A program made the position numbers and the translations under genes. From SIG701 sp045544955 (GTDB taxonomy: Bacteria > Bacillota > Clostridia > Oscillospirales > CAG-272), in contig JAZPZY010000083.1 of the NCBI GenBank assembly GCA_045544955.1, positions 1 to 29,367 of the forward strand: 29,367 nt of DNA, in the 5' to 3' direction. A model generated the notes under the pieces. It was given only the letters and a program-made list of their open reading frames with translations. It was not told where the DNA came from and did not search any database. Positions 1-9,519 of the stretch are shown here, piece after piece; position 1 is the stretch's first letter; each line of letters starts with the position of its first letter.

Positions 1-37
1 TCAGCTTCGCTGACAGCTCCCTTTACACAAGGGAGCC
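1..37. repeat. Truncated palindromic intergenic repeat at window edge
   Basis: Two adjacent hairpins are visible. TCAGC/GCTGA (1-5 and 9-13) has a TTC loop, and GCTCCCTT/AAGGGAGC (16-23 and 29-36) has a 5-base loop. The left part is cut by the window edge. From memory, very similar paired hairpins are scattered between genes in gut Clostridia genomes; this is recalled, not searched. No coding potential is seen here. Confidence 0.55.
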
Positions 38-103
38 TTTGACACAAGATCATTCTACGCTGAATTTTTATTTGCTTTCTGCTCATCGGCAAAGCCTTTA
101 TGG

Positions 104-126
104 AACCCCGCCACTATGGCGGGGTT
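104..126 (+). terminator. Hairpin, probable terminator for a gene left of the window
   Basis: A perfect 9-bp stem AACCCCGCC/GGCGGGGTT has the loop ACTAT and is followed by TTTTCATAA. It reads best as a plus-strand terminator. No plus-strand gene precedes it inside the window, so the gene it serves, if any, lies to the left. Confidence 0.5.
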
Positions 127-135
127 TTCATAATA

Positions 136-168
136 CAAAAAGAGGTACCGCAAAATTACGGTACCTCT
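136..168 (-). terminator. Intrinsic terminator of the Gfo/Idh gene
   Basis: On the minus strand a perfect 10-bp stem (AGAGGTACCG/CGGTACCTCT, 141-150 and 159-168) has an 8-base loop and is followed by TTTTTG. It starts 7 bases after the stop codon of the oxidoreductase gene. Confidence 0.85.
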
Positions 169-174
169 CAAGAA

Positions 175-1170
175 TTACGCCTTGGCGGCAGCCTGAATGG
201 TCAGGGTGTCGCGGCTGGACTCGATCACCTCTGCCGTGGTGAATTCGCACTCCTTGCCGGCGATCTCGTCAAGGAAGGAATCAAGATAGGTGCGGGTGAC
301 TTCCTTCACCGGTACGTGCACCGTCTCCTGCGTTTCAGTCAGCGTCATGCTGATATCGCCGCCCACGTTGCCTTCCACGCTGTTATATTCCAGCATACCC
401 TTCGTTCCCCAATAGGTGAAACGCCAGTACTGGGGCATGGAGTACATGATGGGGCCGGGTGCGGCGTAGGAAACGTCCGCGATCACACCGGTGCCGCCGG
501 TGAGTTCCAACATGAACTGGGCACTGTCCGCAAAGTTCGGCTCCTTGTCGGCAAAGGCGTTCCACGTTCTTGCCGCCACGATCCGCTCCAACTTCTTGCC
601 GGTGATATGCTTTACGATGTCGATGCCATGGATGGCAAGATCGTTGATGGTGCCGCCGTGCTTGCCCTCTTCAAAATACCAACCGGGACGGCTGCCGTAC
701 ATCAGCGGATGCTGACCGGTGAACATCACCTGATGGATCTCGCCCAGGGTGCCGGCGTCAATAATATCCTTTACGGTAAGAGCGTAGCTGCTGTACCGCA
801 TATCCAGCATACAGCCTACCTTCAGTCCGGTCTTTTTCACCAGAGCCTCGATCTCGTCAAGTTCCTTGAGCGAGGTACACACCGGCTTGTCGATCTGCAC
901 GTGCTTGCCTGCCTTGAGAGCGGCAATGACCATAGCACCGCGGCGGCCGTAATAATCGCCGATGGCCACCACGTCCACCGTAGGATCGGCAAGCAAAGCC
1001 TCGTAGGAATCGTAAGTAAAGGTCACGCCGTGATTATCGGCGGCGTCCTTCTTTGCGGCCTCGTTCTCTTCCCAGGCACCCACGATTTCGGTGTTTTCAT
1101 TCTTTGCCACCAGATCCCACAGGCGGTAAATATGCCCGTGACGGAATCCGGCAAATGCGTATCTTACCAT
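175..1170 (-). CDS. Gfo/Idh/MocA family NAD(P)-dependent oxidoreductase
   Basis: A 331-residue soluble dehydrogenase of the glucose-fructose oxidoreductase / inositol dehydrogenase family. These enzymes oxidise or reduce sugars, inositols or their derivatives with NAD(P). The N-terminal Rossmann part begins RYAFAGFRHGH, a variant of the usual glycine-rich loop. The family's EKP motif appears as DKP (residues 94-96). The catalytic-type D-x-x-x-H is in GGTINDLAIHGIDI (Asp177, His181). The start at 1170 is chosen because AAAAGGAG lies 7 bases upstream; a longer frame starting at 1212 has no ribosome site and would begin in the leader. It has its own promoter and terminator, so it is probably monocistronic. 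The substrate cannot be told from sequence. Confidence 0.9.
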   Translation of the reverse strand: MVRYAFAGFRHGHIYRLWDLVAKNENTEIVGAWEENEAAKKDAADNHGVTFTYDSYEALLADPTVDVVAIGDYYGRRGAMVIAALKAGKHVQIDKPVCTSLKELDEIEALVKKTGLKVGCMLDMRYSSYALTVKDIIDAGTLGEIHQVMFTGQHPLMYGSRPGWYFEEGKHGGTINDLAIHGIDIVKHITGKKLERIVAARTWNAFADKEPNFADSAQFMLELTGGTGVIADVSYAAPGPIMYSMPQYWRFTYWGTKGMLEYNSVEGNVGGDISMTLTETQETVHVPVKEVTRTYLDSFLDEIAGKECEFTTAEVIESSRDTLTIQAAAKA

Positions 1171-1218
1171 GATAAAACTCCTTTTTGGAAAAAAGATTGT
1201 ACGTTTTTGCAAATATTG

Positions 1219-1261
1219 AAATCGGTATCTTTATTATACCGATTTTCCGCATTCCTGTCAA
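1219..1261 (-). promoter_or_regulatory. Sigma-A promoter with overlapping perfect inverted-repeat operator
   Basis: On the minus strand TTGACA (1256-1261) and TATAAT (1233-1238) are separated by exactly 17 bases. Overlapping the -10 and start region is a perfect 10-bp inverted repeat, AAATCGGTAT/ATACCGATTT (1219-1228 and 1236-1245), with a 7-base spacer. The position suits a repressor site controlling the Gfo/Idh gene. No regulator gene adjoins it, so the cognate factor is unknown. Confidence 0.85.
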
Positions 1262-1304
1262 CCGGACAGACGAAAAAAGAACGGGGGAGCGGAAAAATCC
1301 TGTT

Positions 1305-2444
1305 TCAAAGAGCGGGCATAGACTTTTCACCGCTGATCCACGCCCAGAAATCCTCTGCCAGCAGGCTGGGTGCCTGTGCATCAAAAAGGCTGTACAGCGT
1401 CTTTCGTGCAATCAGCATCATCAGCGTGGCGTCGATATCGCCCTCGTTCATCCCGTGGGAACCATCGATACCGCCGAAGGAAATCATGGATTTTCCCTTG
1501 GCAGCGGAAAATGCACCATCCGGGCACAGGAACTCTCCGAAGCTGGCGGTCACCGCATCCATGCGGCGTTGGATCCCCACGCAGATCTTCTCCTTTGCAT
1601 GGGCATCATACAACGCTATCTGCCGGAGCAAGGAAATAGGATTGCGTACAAAGAAGGGGGAAGTGGTTTTTGACACCTGATAGCAGCGGAACACCGCGTC
1701 AATGATTTTGCTGTAATTCGGCAGACGACGTCCGCAGGCACCGTACACAAGTCCCACCTTGAATGCGCCTGACACCGCGTTGAAATCCATATCCGGGCTC
1801 CATAGCCCGCTTTCCTGCTGCCGCTTCTCCAGCCAGTCAAAAAGAACTTCTTCGTAGGCAGCTTTCTTTTCGGCATCCAGCATATTCACATACTGAAGGG
1901 ATGACTGGGTCTGATCTCCCGCCGTCCAGGAATTGTGATTCCAATCCATGCCGGAAATCCAGTCCACATAGGAATCCGTACTTTCCATATAATCCGGTAA
2001 AACAATGGCGCATGCCGTATCCCCGGCATTTTTTCCGGGATGGGGATAGCGGGCTTCTGCTTTCATAATCCGCAAAGCGTCCAAAGCCGCCGCCTGATTG
2101 CGCGCTGTCTCCCGGGCATTGGCCGGTCCCTGCCGGTCAATGAACATCCCCGTGAGCGGATCCTGCCGATCATTCATAAAACGGATGATTCCCTCCCGGA
2201 ATGACAGCGGCATGGTATTCAGTGCATTCGTATAGTCGTTCAGTATCGCCACACCCCATGCGGTCATCTCGATTCCCGGCTCGATGGCGGGATCCTGCAC
2301 GCCGCTCATTGCCATATGAAATCCGCCCGTGGCGGGATCAAACATATGGGCAAGCCACAACACGCATTTTTCGTAGTAAATTTCCACTTTTTCCAGCGTT
2401 TGTGCCGCCTCGCGGGGCAGTATCGCTTTCGGCTCCATATTCAT
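1305..2444 (-). CDS. Unrecognised protein, probably alpha-helical, sugar-cluster context
   Basis: A 379-residue soluble protein with no signal peptide or membrane segment. I do not recognise the family with confidence. It has helix-rich stretches with Trp, His and Asp clusters (DWISGMDWNHNSWTAGDQTQ near the middle; GGIDGSHGMNEGDIDATLMM near the C-terminus). This is reminiscent of alpha/alpha-toroid glycosidase or terpenoid-cyclase-like folds, but that is only an impression. AGGAGGAAG precedes two closely spaced candidate ATGs (2444 and 2438). Spacing is 4 bases to the first and 10 to the second, so the start is uncertain by two codons. It lies upstream of the Gfo/Idh gene on the same strand, but each has its own promoter. 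Confidence 0.75.
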   Translation of the reverse strand: MNMEPKAILPREAAQTLEKVEIYYEKCVLWLAHMFDPATGGFHMAMSGVQDPAIEPGIEMTAWGVAILNDYTNALNTMPLSFREGIIRFMNDRQDPLTGMFIDRQGPANARETARNQAAALDALRIMKAEARYPHPGKNAGDTACAIVLPDYMESTDSYVDWISGMDWNHNSWTAGDQTQSSLQYVNMLDAEKKAAYEEVLFDWLEKRQQESGLWSPDMDFNAVSGAFKVGLVYGACGRRLPNYSKIIDAVFRCYQVSKTTSPFFVRNPISLLRQIALYDAHAKEKICVGIQRRMDAVTASFGEFLCPDGAFSAAKGKSMISFGGIDGSHGMNEGDIDATLMMLIARKTLYSLFDAQAPSLLAEDFWAWISGEKSMPAL

Positions 2445-2489
2445 TCTTCCTCCTGTACTCGTAACACCGGATAGGGACTCCGGCTGTTT

Positions 2490-2526
2490 TTGTGTTTATT
2501 ATACACAAGATCCCCGTTTCTGTCAA
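2490..2526 (-). promoter_or_regulatory. Sigma-A promoter with small dyad over the -10
   Basis: Minus strand: TTGACA (2521-2526), 17-base spacer, TATAAT (2498-2503). A 6-bp inverted repeat TTGTGT/ACACAA (2503-2508 and 2490-2495) with a 7-base spacer overlaps the -10. It has the same geometry as the operator of the downstream Gfo/Idh gene but a different sequence. The leader is about 45 bases. Confidence 0.8.
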
Positions 2527-2577
2527 TACGGCGGCTCCGTCCTCTCCGCCGCTTTGAGACGATTTTTCAAAAAACGC

Positions 2578-2616
2578 TTGACATACGCAATACTTCGTGA
2601 TATGATGTATGCTACA
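2578..2616 (+). promoter_or_regulatory. Promoter of the padR–HAAS–DUF4097 operon
   Basis: TTGACA (2578-2583), 17-base spacer, TATGAT (2601-2606). A short dyad TGTA-TGC-TACA (2606-2616) sits at the expected transcription start and could be a PadR site, since PadR proteins commonly repress their own operon. The dyad is short and could be chance. Confidence 0.75.
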
Positions 2617-2630
2617 AGAGGAGGTATGGT

Positions 2631-2951
2631 ATGGATGCTCAATTGAAGCGCGGACTTTTGGACGTGTGCGTACTGGCAGCGATCCGCAGCGAAGAATCCT
2701 ACGGGTATAAGATCATCAAAGATGTAAAACCGTACACGGAGCTTTCCGAATCCACCCTGTACACCATTCTGAAACGGCTGGAATCGGCGGATATGCTGAC
2801 AGTTCGCACCGCAGAGCACGGGGGAAGACTGCGGAAGTATTACCGGATTACCGAGTCGGGATGCCGACGCATTGAAGAGTTCAAGAGGGACTGGGAAGAG
2901 ATGCAGTCCATATACCGATTTGTAACAAAGGAGGACGGCAGCAATGACTAA
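2631..2951 (+). CDS. PadR family transcriptional regulator
   Basis: A 106-residue winged-helix regulator. The N-terminal half carries the PadR pattern: a first helix (LKRGLLDVCVLAAI), then ESYGYKIIKDV, then the recognition region LSESTLYTILKRLESADML, then the wing with KYYRITESG. GAGGAGG lies 6 bases before the ATG. PadR proteins of this short type typically repress a downstream membrane module in response to envelope stress or drugs. The next two genes, HAAS/DUF1700 and DUF4097, are the standard partners, and the end of padR overlaps the next start by 8 bases. It is probably autorepressed. Confidence 0.93.
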   Translation: MDAQLKRGLLDVCVLAAIRSEESYGYKIIKDVKPYTELSESTLYTILKRLESADMLTVRTAEHGGRLRKYYRITESGCRRIEEFKRDWEEMQSIYRFVTKEDGSND

Positions 2952-3542
2952 AATTCAGTTTCTTCTGTCCCTGCGTGACAGGCTACGGATATTCCCAAGG
3001 CGGATCTGGAAGAACGTCTGCGTTTTTACACGGAGATGATCGAGGACCGCATGGAGGAAGGCGTGCCCGAGGAAGAAGCCGTAGCGGCGGCAGGATCCGT
3101 AGAGGAGATCGCCGCGCAGATTCTCGCTGAATTTCCTCAAAAAGAAGCCTTGCCGGAAAGGCAAAAACCGAAAAAGCAGTGGCGTGTTTGGGAGATCGTA
3201 CTTCTGGTGCTGGGCTCGCCCCTGTGGCTCTCCCTGCTTCTTACCGTCTTTTCCATACTGCTTGCGCTGTACGTATCTCTTTGGGCGATCATCGTCTCTC
3301 TCTGGTCGATACCCGTTTCCCTTGCCGCCTGTGCCATTGCCGGCCTCATCGCCGGGGCGGTATTCGTTTTCGTTCACCGTCCGATCATCGGTGCGGCGCT
3401 CTTCGGCGCAGGGCTGATCTGCGCGGGACTTTCCCTGCTTCTGTTTTTCTTATGCGGTGCGGTATCCAAGGGTGCGGTATGGCTTACGAAACGTATTTTT
3501 CTCTGCAGAAAACGCACAGTTAATAAGGAGGAATCGAGATGA
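2944..3542 (+). pseudogene. HAAS/DUF1700 membrane protein gene, frameshifted
   Basis: Read in two frames this encodes a typical HAAS-domain (DUF1700) protein. The first frame starts at 2944 (MTKIQFLLSLRDRL) and runs into a TGA at 3037-3039. The second frame takes up exactly where the family continues (DIPKADLEERLRFYTEMIED) and reads on to 3542. One base is missing around 2983-2988. The second frame has an acidic helical domain, a linker, then about three to four membrane segments (WEIVLLVLGSPLW through LLLFFLCGA). Restored length would be about 199 codons. It overlaps padR by 8 bases and the DUF4097 gene by 4, as expected for translational coupling. The shift may be a true mutation, an assembly error or, less likely, programmed. 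An in-frame ATG at 3036 could yield a product lacking the first 31 residues. Confidence 0.85.
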
Positions 3543-4501
3543 ACAAAACAACCAAAATCGTACTGATCGCCGCGGCTTCCTTTCTGCTGATCGGATGCAT
3601 CCTTTTCGGAAGCGCCATGACAGCACTGAAATGGGATTTCTCAAAGCTGTCCACAACTTCGTATGAAACGAGAGAATTTGCCATAAAAGAACCCTTCCGT
3701 AACATCCGCATCGTGACGGACACCGCCGGTATTTCTTTCGTGCGGACTGAAAGCGAAACGCCGTACGCGGTTTGCTATGAGCCGGAGAAAGTCAAGCACA
3801 AGATCTCCGTAGAGAACGAAACCCTTACCGTCTCGGTTACCGATACGCAGAAGTGGTACGACCGGATCGGCATTAACTGGGAATCGCCCAAAATCACCAT
3901 CTATCTGCCCGGAAGCACCTACGGCACGCTTTTCATCAGAGAACACACAGGCAGTATTGCGATTCCCGGCGATTTCTCTTTTGAAAGCCTGGATATCACC
4001 GCCACCACCGGCAGCGTAACCTGCCGCGCCTCCGTCTCGGGCGATATGAAGATCAACGCCACTACCGGCAGCATCCGGGTGAAAAACACCGCCGCCCGCT
4101 CGGCGGATCTCTCCGTTTCCACGGGCCGGATCATCGTATCCGCCCTGCAGTGTCAGGAGGATGTGCGTGTGCGCGTTTCCACGGGAAAAGCCGATCTCAC
4201 CGGCATCCGCTGTCAGAATCTTCACTCCGACGGAAACACCGGTGATCTTTCCCTTTCAGACGTAATCGCCGCCGGGTGCATGATGATCGAGAGAAGCACC
4301 GGTGACGTAATGCTCACCGGCTCGGATGCTGGGGAGATCTTTATTAAAACGGACACGGGCGATGTGACCGGCACGCTGCTTTCGGAGAAAATATTTTTCA
4401 CCCGCACGGACACGGGACGCATCCGCGTTCCCAAATCTACCGCCGGCGGCAGGTGCGAGATCACCACCGACACGGGCGATATTAAAATGGAGATACAGTG
4501 A
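3539..4501 (+). CDS. DUF4097 family membrane-anchored beta-repeat protein
   Basis: A 320-residue protein with one N-terminal membrane segment (about residues 7-29) and an outside beta-rich repeat domain. The repeat is marked by ten T-G pairs (HTGSI, TTGSV, TTGSI, STGRI, STGKA, NTGDL, STGDV, DTGDV, DTGRI, DTGDI), spaced about 20 residues apart, as in the beta-helical DUF4097 family. GGAGGAATCGAG precedes the ATG, which overlaps the HAAS stop codon (ATGA). The family is linked to PadR and HAAS genes in Firmicutes; its biochemical role is not established. The gene is intact although the HAAS gene upstream is frameshifted. Confidence 0.9.
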   Translation: MNKTTKIVLIAAASFLLIGCILFGSAMTALKWDFSKLSTTSYETREFAIKEPFRNIRIVTDTAGISFVRTESETPYAVCYEPEKVKHKISVENETLTVSVTDTQKWYDRIGINWESPKITIYLPGSTYGTLFIREHTGSIAIPGDFSFESLDITATTGSVTCRASVSGDMKINATTGSIRVKNTAARSADLSVSTGRIIVSALQCQEDVRVRVSTGKADLTGIRCQNLHSDGNTGDLSLSDVIAAGCMMIERSTGDVMLTGSDAGEIFIKTDTGDVTGTLLSEKIFFTRTDTGRIRVPKSTAGGRCEITTDTGDIKMEIQ

Positions 4502-4502
4502 A

Positions 4503-4536
4503 AAATCCCCCTGCGGCATTTGCCGCAGGGGGATTT
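4503..4536. terminator. Bidirectional terminator between DUF4097 gene and alaS
   Basis: A perfect stem AAATCCCCCTGCGGCA/(TGCCGCAGGGGGATTT) is flanked by A-rich sequence on the left and TTTCCGTTTTCTTTT on the right. The two genes converge here, with stops at 4501 and 4547, so the hairpin can serve both. Confidence 0.9.
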
Positions 4537-4546
4537 CCGTTTTCTT

Positions 4547-7180
<2,634 letters not shown>

Positions 7181-7219
7181 GGAAAAAAGCTCCTTTATAA
7201 GTAAGCGTAATTACATATA

Positions 7220-7248
7220 ATTATAGCACTTCCCGCATGCGGTGTCAA
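7220..7248 (-). promoter_or_regulatory. Consensus sigma-A promoter of alaS
   Basis: Minus strand: TTGACA (7243-7248), exactly 17 bases, TATAAT (7220-7225). The leader to the ATG at 7180 would be about 35 bases, too short for a T-box riboswitch. Expression therefore looks constitutive at this level. Confidence 0.92.
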
Positions 7249-7273
7249 TGTGTGCCGGGACGTTTTGCACGGA

Positions 7274-7308
7274 TTTTTCGGGAGAAAACCGCGTTTTCCG
7301 GGAGAAAA
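7274..7308. repeat. Tandem 15-base dyad repeat between divergent promoters
   Basis: Two copies of TTTTYCGGGAGAAAA (7274-7288 and 7294-7308) differ at one base and are spaced 20 bases start to start, close to two helical turns. Each copy is itself an imperfect palindrome (TTTTC/GAAAA). They lie upstream of both the alaS promoter (minus) and the PHP gene promoter (plus). The rest of the 308-base gene gap (7181-7488) holds only these two promoters and the PHP leader. Confidence 0.5.
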
Positions 7309-7381
7309 AAGGGAGGGCTCCGGTCCCGTTTACGAAAACAGACGTGCAGAAAGCAGAAAATGCACCGATTTTGTTCCACTG

Positions 7382-7410
7382 TTGAAAGTTACAGAAAAGT
7401 ATGCTATAAT
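7382..7410 (+). promoter_or_regulatory. Promoter of the PHP–pcp operon
   Basis: TTGAAA (7382-7387), 17-base spacer, TATAAT (7405-7410). The leader to the ATG at 7489 is about 70 bases. Confidence 0.8.
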
Positions 7411-7488
7411 GAAAAAAAGAGTATTCCGCTCCGGATCATATACATTTCCAAGGCCAGACGAAAAATAAAGAAAACGAGGCGTTTCATT

Positions 7489-8505
7489 ATGAAAAAATAT
7501 CTGCTTCCCAAAGACGGTCGCTTTTTCAAGGCAAATCTGCACTGCCACTCCACCTTTTCGGACGGAAGATGGACGCCGCAGGAAATAAAAGTGAATTACA
7601 AAGCCCAAGGATATTCTGTTATCGCCTTCACCGACCATAACCTTTTGCTCTCTCACAGCGAGCTTTCCGACGGGGATTTTCTGGTGCTGAACGGGGTGGA
7701 GGTGAACGTAAACGATGAAAAATACCCGGACAAATACGGAAAGACCTGCCATCTCTGCCTGATTGCCCTCACACCGGACAATCTGATACAGCCGTGCTGG
7801 CACAGATCGAAATATCTGAACGCCCACACCTCCCAGTTCCGGGATCTTATAAAATTCGATGAAGCAAAACCGGATTTTGAGCGGATTTACAACTGTACGT
7901 GCGTAAACGAAATCATAAAGGAAGCCCGTGAGAGCGGCTTTTTCGTCACGTACAATCACCCCACCTGGTCCGGGGAATCCTACGAAACGTACATGGGTTA
8001 CGAGGGCATGCACGCCATGGAGATCTGCAATTACGAGTGCGTAATTTTAGGTCACGACGAGCATAACGAAAAGATCTACGATGAGATGCTGAAAAAGGGA
8101 AAGCGTCTCTTCTGCGTCGCCACGGACGACAACCACAACAAACCCGAGAGAAAACTCTCCTCCTTCGGCGGATTCACCGTTATTAAGGCCGAAAAACTGG
8201 AATATAAAGCGATCACCGACGCTTTGGTCAAGGGCGATTTTTATGCTTCGGAAGGGCCTTCCATCGAGGAGCTGTGGTATGAAGACGGCAAGGTTACCGT
8301 TACGTTTTCTCCCGCCAAAAAGGCGTTTATCACAAAGCCGAACAGACGGGCCGCAGTCGCACAAAGCGAAAACGACGAGCCCATCACAAAGGCCTGCTTC
8401 AACGTGGAAGACGACGACGGCTATTTCCGGATCACGGTGGAAGACGCAGCCGGGAAACGGGCGTACACCCATGCGTATTTTTTGGATGAGCTGACCGGTA
8501 TATAA
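7489..8505 (+). CDS. PHP domain metal-dependent phosphoesterase
   Basis: A 338-residue soluble protein of the polymerase-and-histidinol-phosphatase superfamily, which binds two or three metal ions and hydrolyses phosphoesters. The metal ligands are in place: NLHCHSTFSDG (His18, His20, Asp25), FTDHN (Asp49, His50), NGVEV (Glu71), YNHPTW (His157) and TDDNH (Asp213, His216). The region after about residue 250 looks like a small beta domain. The start at 7489 follows GAGG by 9 bases and lies after the promoter; in-frame codons further upstream run through the promoter region and are not used. The pcp gene follows after 30 bases. The substrate is unknown. Confidence 0.9.
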   Translation: MKKYLLPKDGRFFKANLHCHSTFSDGRWTPQEIKVNYKAQGYSVIAFTDHNLLLSHSELSDGDFLVLNGVEVNVNDEKYPDKYGKTCHLCLIALTPDNLIQPCWHRSKYLNAHTSQFRDLIKFDEAKPDFERIYNCTCVNEIIKEARESGFFVTYNHPTWSGESYETYMGYEGMHAMEICNYECVILGHDEHNEKIYDEMLKKGKRLFCVATDDNHNKPERKLSSFGGFTVIKAEKLEYKAITDALVKGDFYASEGPSIEELWYEDGKVTVTFSPAKKAFITKPNRRAAVAQSENDEPITKACFNVEDDDGYFRITVEDAAGKRAYTHAYFLDELTGI

Positions 8506-8535
8506 CGGATAAACACGAAAAAGGACAACACAGCT

Positions 8536-9141
8536 ATGCGATTTTTACTCACAGGATTTGCCCCCTTCGGGAAAAGTTCCATCAATCCCTCCTACGAGGC
8601 GGTGCGTCTTCTGCCGGACAGGATAGCACAGCACGAGATCCTAAAAGCAGAGCTGCCGGTGGTCTACGGCGAGGCCGCCGCCCGTCTTCTGGATCTGATA
8701 AAAAAGAATCAACCAGACTGCGTCCTTGCCGTGGGACAGGCCGCCGGGCGGTCAGGCATTTCGCTGGAAAGCACCGCCGTCAACCGCCGCGCCGCCTCCG
8801 TCCCCGATAATGCGGGCAATCGGTACTCCGGCGAGGCGATTGAAGAAGGAGCACCGGCATCCCTCCCTGCCCGGCTTCCGCTGGATGTGCTCCTGCACGA
8901 ATTGCAGATGGCAGACATTCCGGCGAAAATCTCCGCCTCTGCCGGCACGTACGTGTGCAACGATCTGTTCTATTCCCTGATGCGGTATATCGAAACGGAG
9001 ATGCCGTCCCTTCGGGGCGGATTTATTCACATTCCCGCCATCGATGCCCAGGCGGCGGATTTCAAGCCCGGCACGCCTACCATGCCCCTTGCGGATACGG
9101 TGCGGGCACTCAAACTCATCATCCAAGCCATAGGAAACTAA
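8536..9141 (+). CDS. pcp: Pyroglutamyl-peptidase I (pyrrolidone carboxyl peptidase)
   Basis: A 201-residue cytoplasmic cysteine peptidase of family C15 that removes N-terminal pyroglutamate from peptides. The start MRFLLTGFAPFG is typical. The catalytic triad is visible as Glu78 in SGISLES, Cys141 in GTYVCNDLFY and His165 in GFIHIPA, matching the family's usual 80/143/167 spacing. It lies 30 bases after the PHP gene and before a strong terminator, so the two are probably co-transcribed. The start follows AAAAGGAC. Confidence 0.96.
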   Translation: MRFLLTGFAPFGKSSINPSYEAVRLLPDRIAQHEILKAELPVVYGEAAARLLDLIKKNQPDCVLAVGQAAGRSGISLESTAVNRRAASVPDNAGNRYSGEAIEEGAPASLPARLPLDVLLHELQMADIPAKISASAGTYVCNDLFYSLMRYIETEMPSLRGGFIHIPAIDAQAADFKPGTPTMPLADTVRALKLIIQAIGN

Positions 9142-9180
9142 AAAACGGAGGCTGTGCACCGTCGGTGCCGCCTCCGTTTT
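9142..9180. terminator. Bidirectional terminator after pcp
   Basis: An 11-bp stem AAAACGGAGGC/GCCTCCGTTTT has a second inner stem GCACC/GGTGC and is followed by TTTTTTATT. It lies between the convergent pcp and small membrane protein genes. Confidence 0.9.
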
Positions 9181-9195
9181 TTATTGGTGAAAGAA

Positions 9196-9360
9196 TCAGT
9201 CCCTCTCCAGAAAGGAAATAATAATACTGATGATTCCCGCAATGGGAGCGATGATCGCAACGATGGCATAAAAGTTGCCCACTTCCTGCAGTGCCGCACC
9301 CCAGGCACCCAGCACAAGCAATGCGATCCCCATCAGCATATACCGCATAACCTTCGTCAT
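9196..9360 (-). CDS. Small two-helix membrane protein, 54 residues
   Basis: This short protein has two hydrophobic segments (about residues 8-24 and 30-50) and ends FLERD. It resembles no family I can name. The start at 9360 is supported by AGGAGG 9 bases upstream; a longer frame begins in the promoter and is rejected. The gene has its own good promoter (9397-9425) and shares the terminator of pcp, which supports a real gene. Confidence 0.75.
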   Translation of the reverse strand: MTKVMRYMLMGIALLVLGAWGAALQEVGNFYAIVAIIAPIAGIISIIISFLERD

Positions 9361-9396
9361 TTTCGTCTTCCTCCTGCGTTTGATTTTTATGATTTC

Positions 9397-9425
9397 ATTA
9401 TACCACACGCACGCTCCTTTGCCAA
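9397..9425 (-). promoter_or_regulatory. Promoter of the 54-residue membrane protein
   Basis: Minus strand: TTGGCA (9420-9425), 17-base spacer, TATAAT (9397-9402), about 35 bases before the start codon. Confidence 0.8.
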
Positions 9426-9473
9426 GGGATTCCGGGAAAAAGCACAAAAAAACAAAAAATTCGCCCTTTCCTC

Positions 9474-9502
9474 TTTACAATCTGATCGCTTTATGTTATG
9501 AT
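9474..9502 (+). promoter_or_regulatory. Promoter of the pyrR–uracil permease operon
   Basis: TTTACA (9474-9479), 17-base spacer, TATGAT (9497-9502). Transcription would start near 9509, just before the PyrR-binding hairpin. Confidence 0.8.
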
Positions 9503-9519
9503 TAAGTGAACAAATTACA

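Noticed and set aside
7181..7248. T-box riboswitch before alaS
   Set aside because: The promoter leaves a leader of about 35 bases and no T-box sequence or terminator is present.
7237..7488. N-terminal extension of the PHP protein
   Set aside because: The extension passes through the promoter and has no family similarity; the start at 7489 gives the normal PHP beginning.
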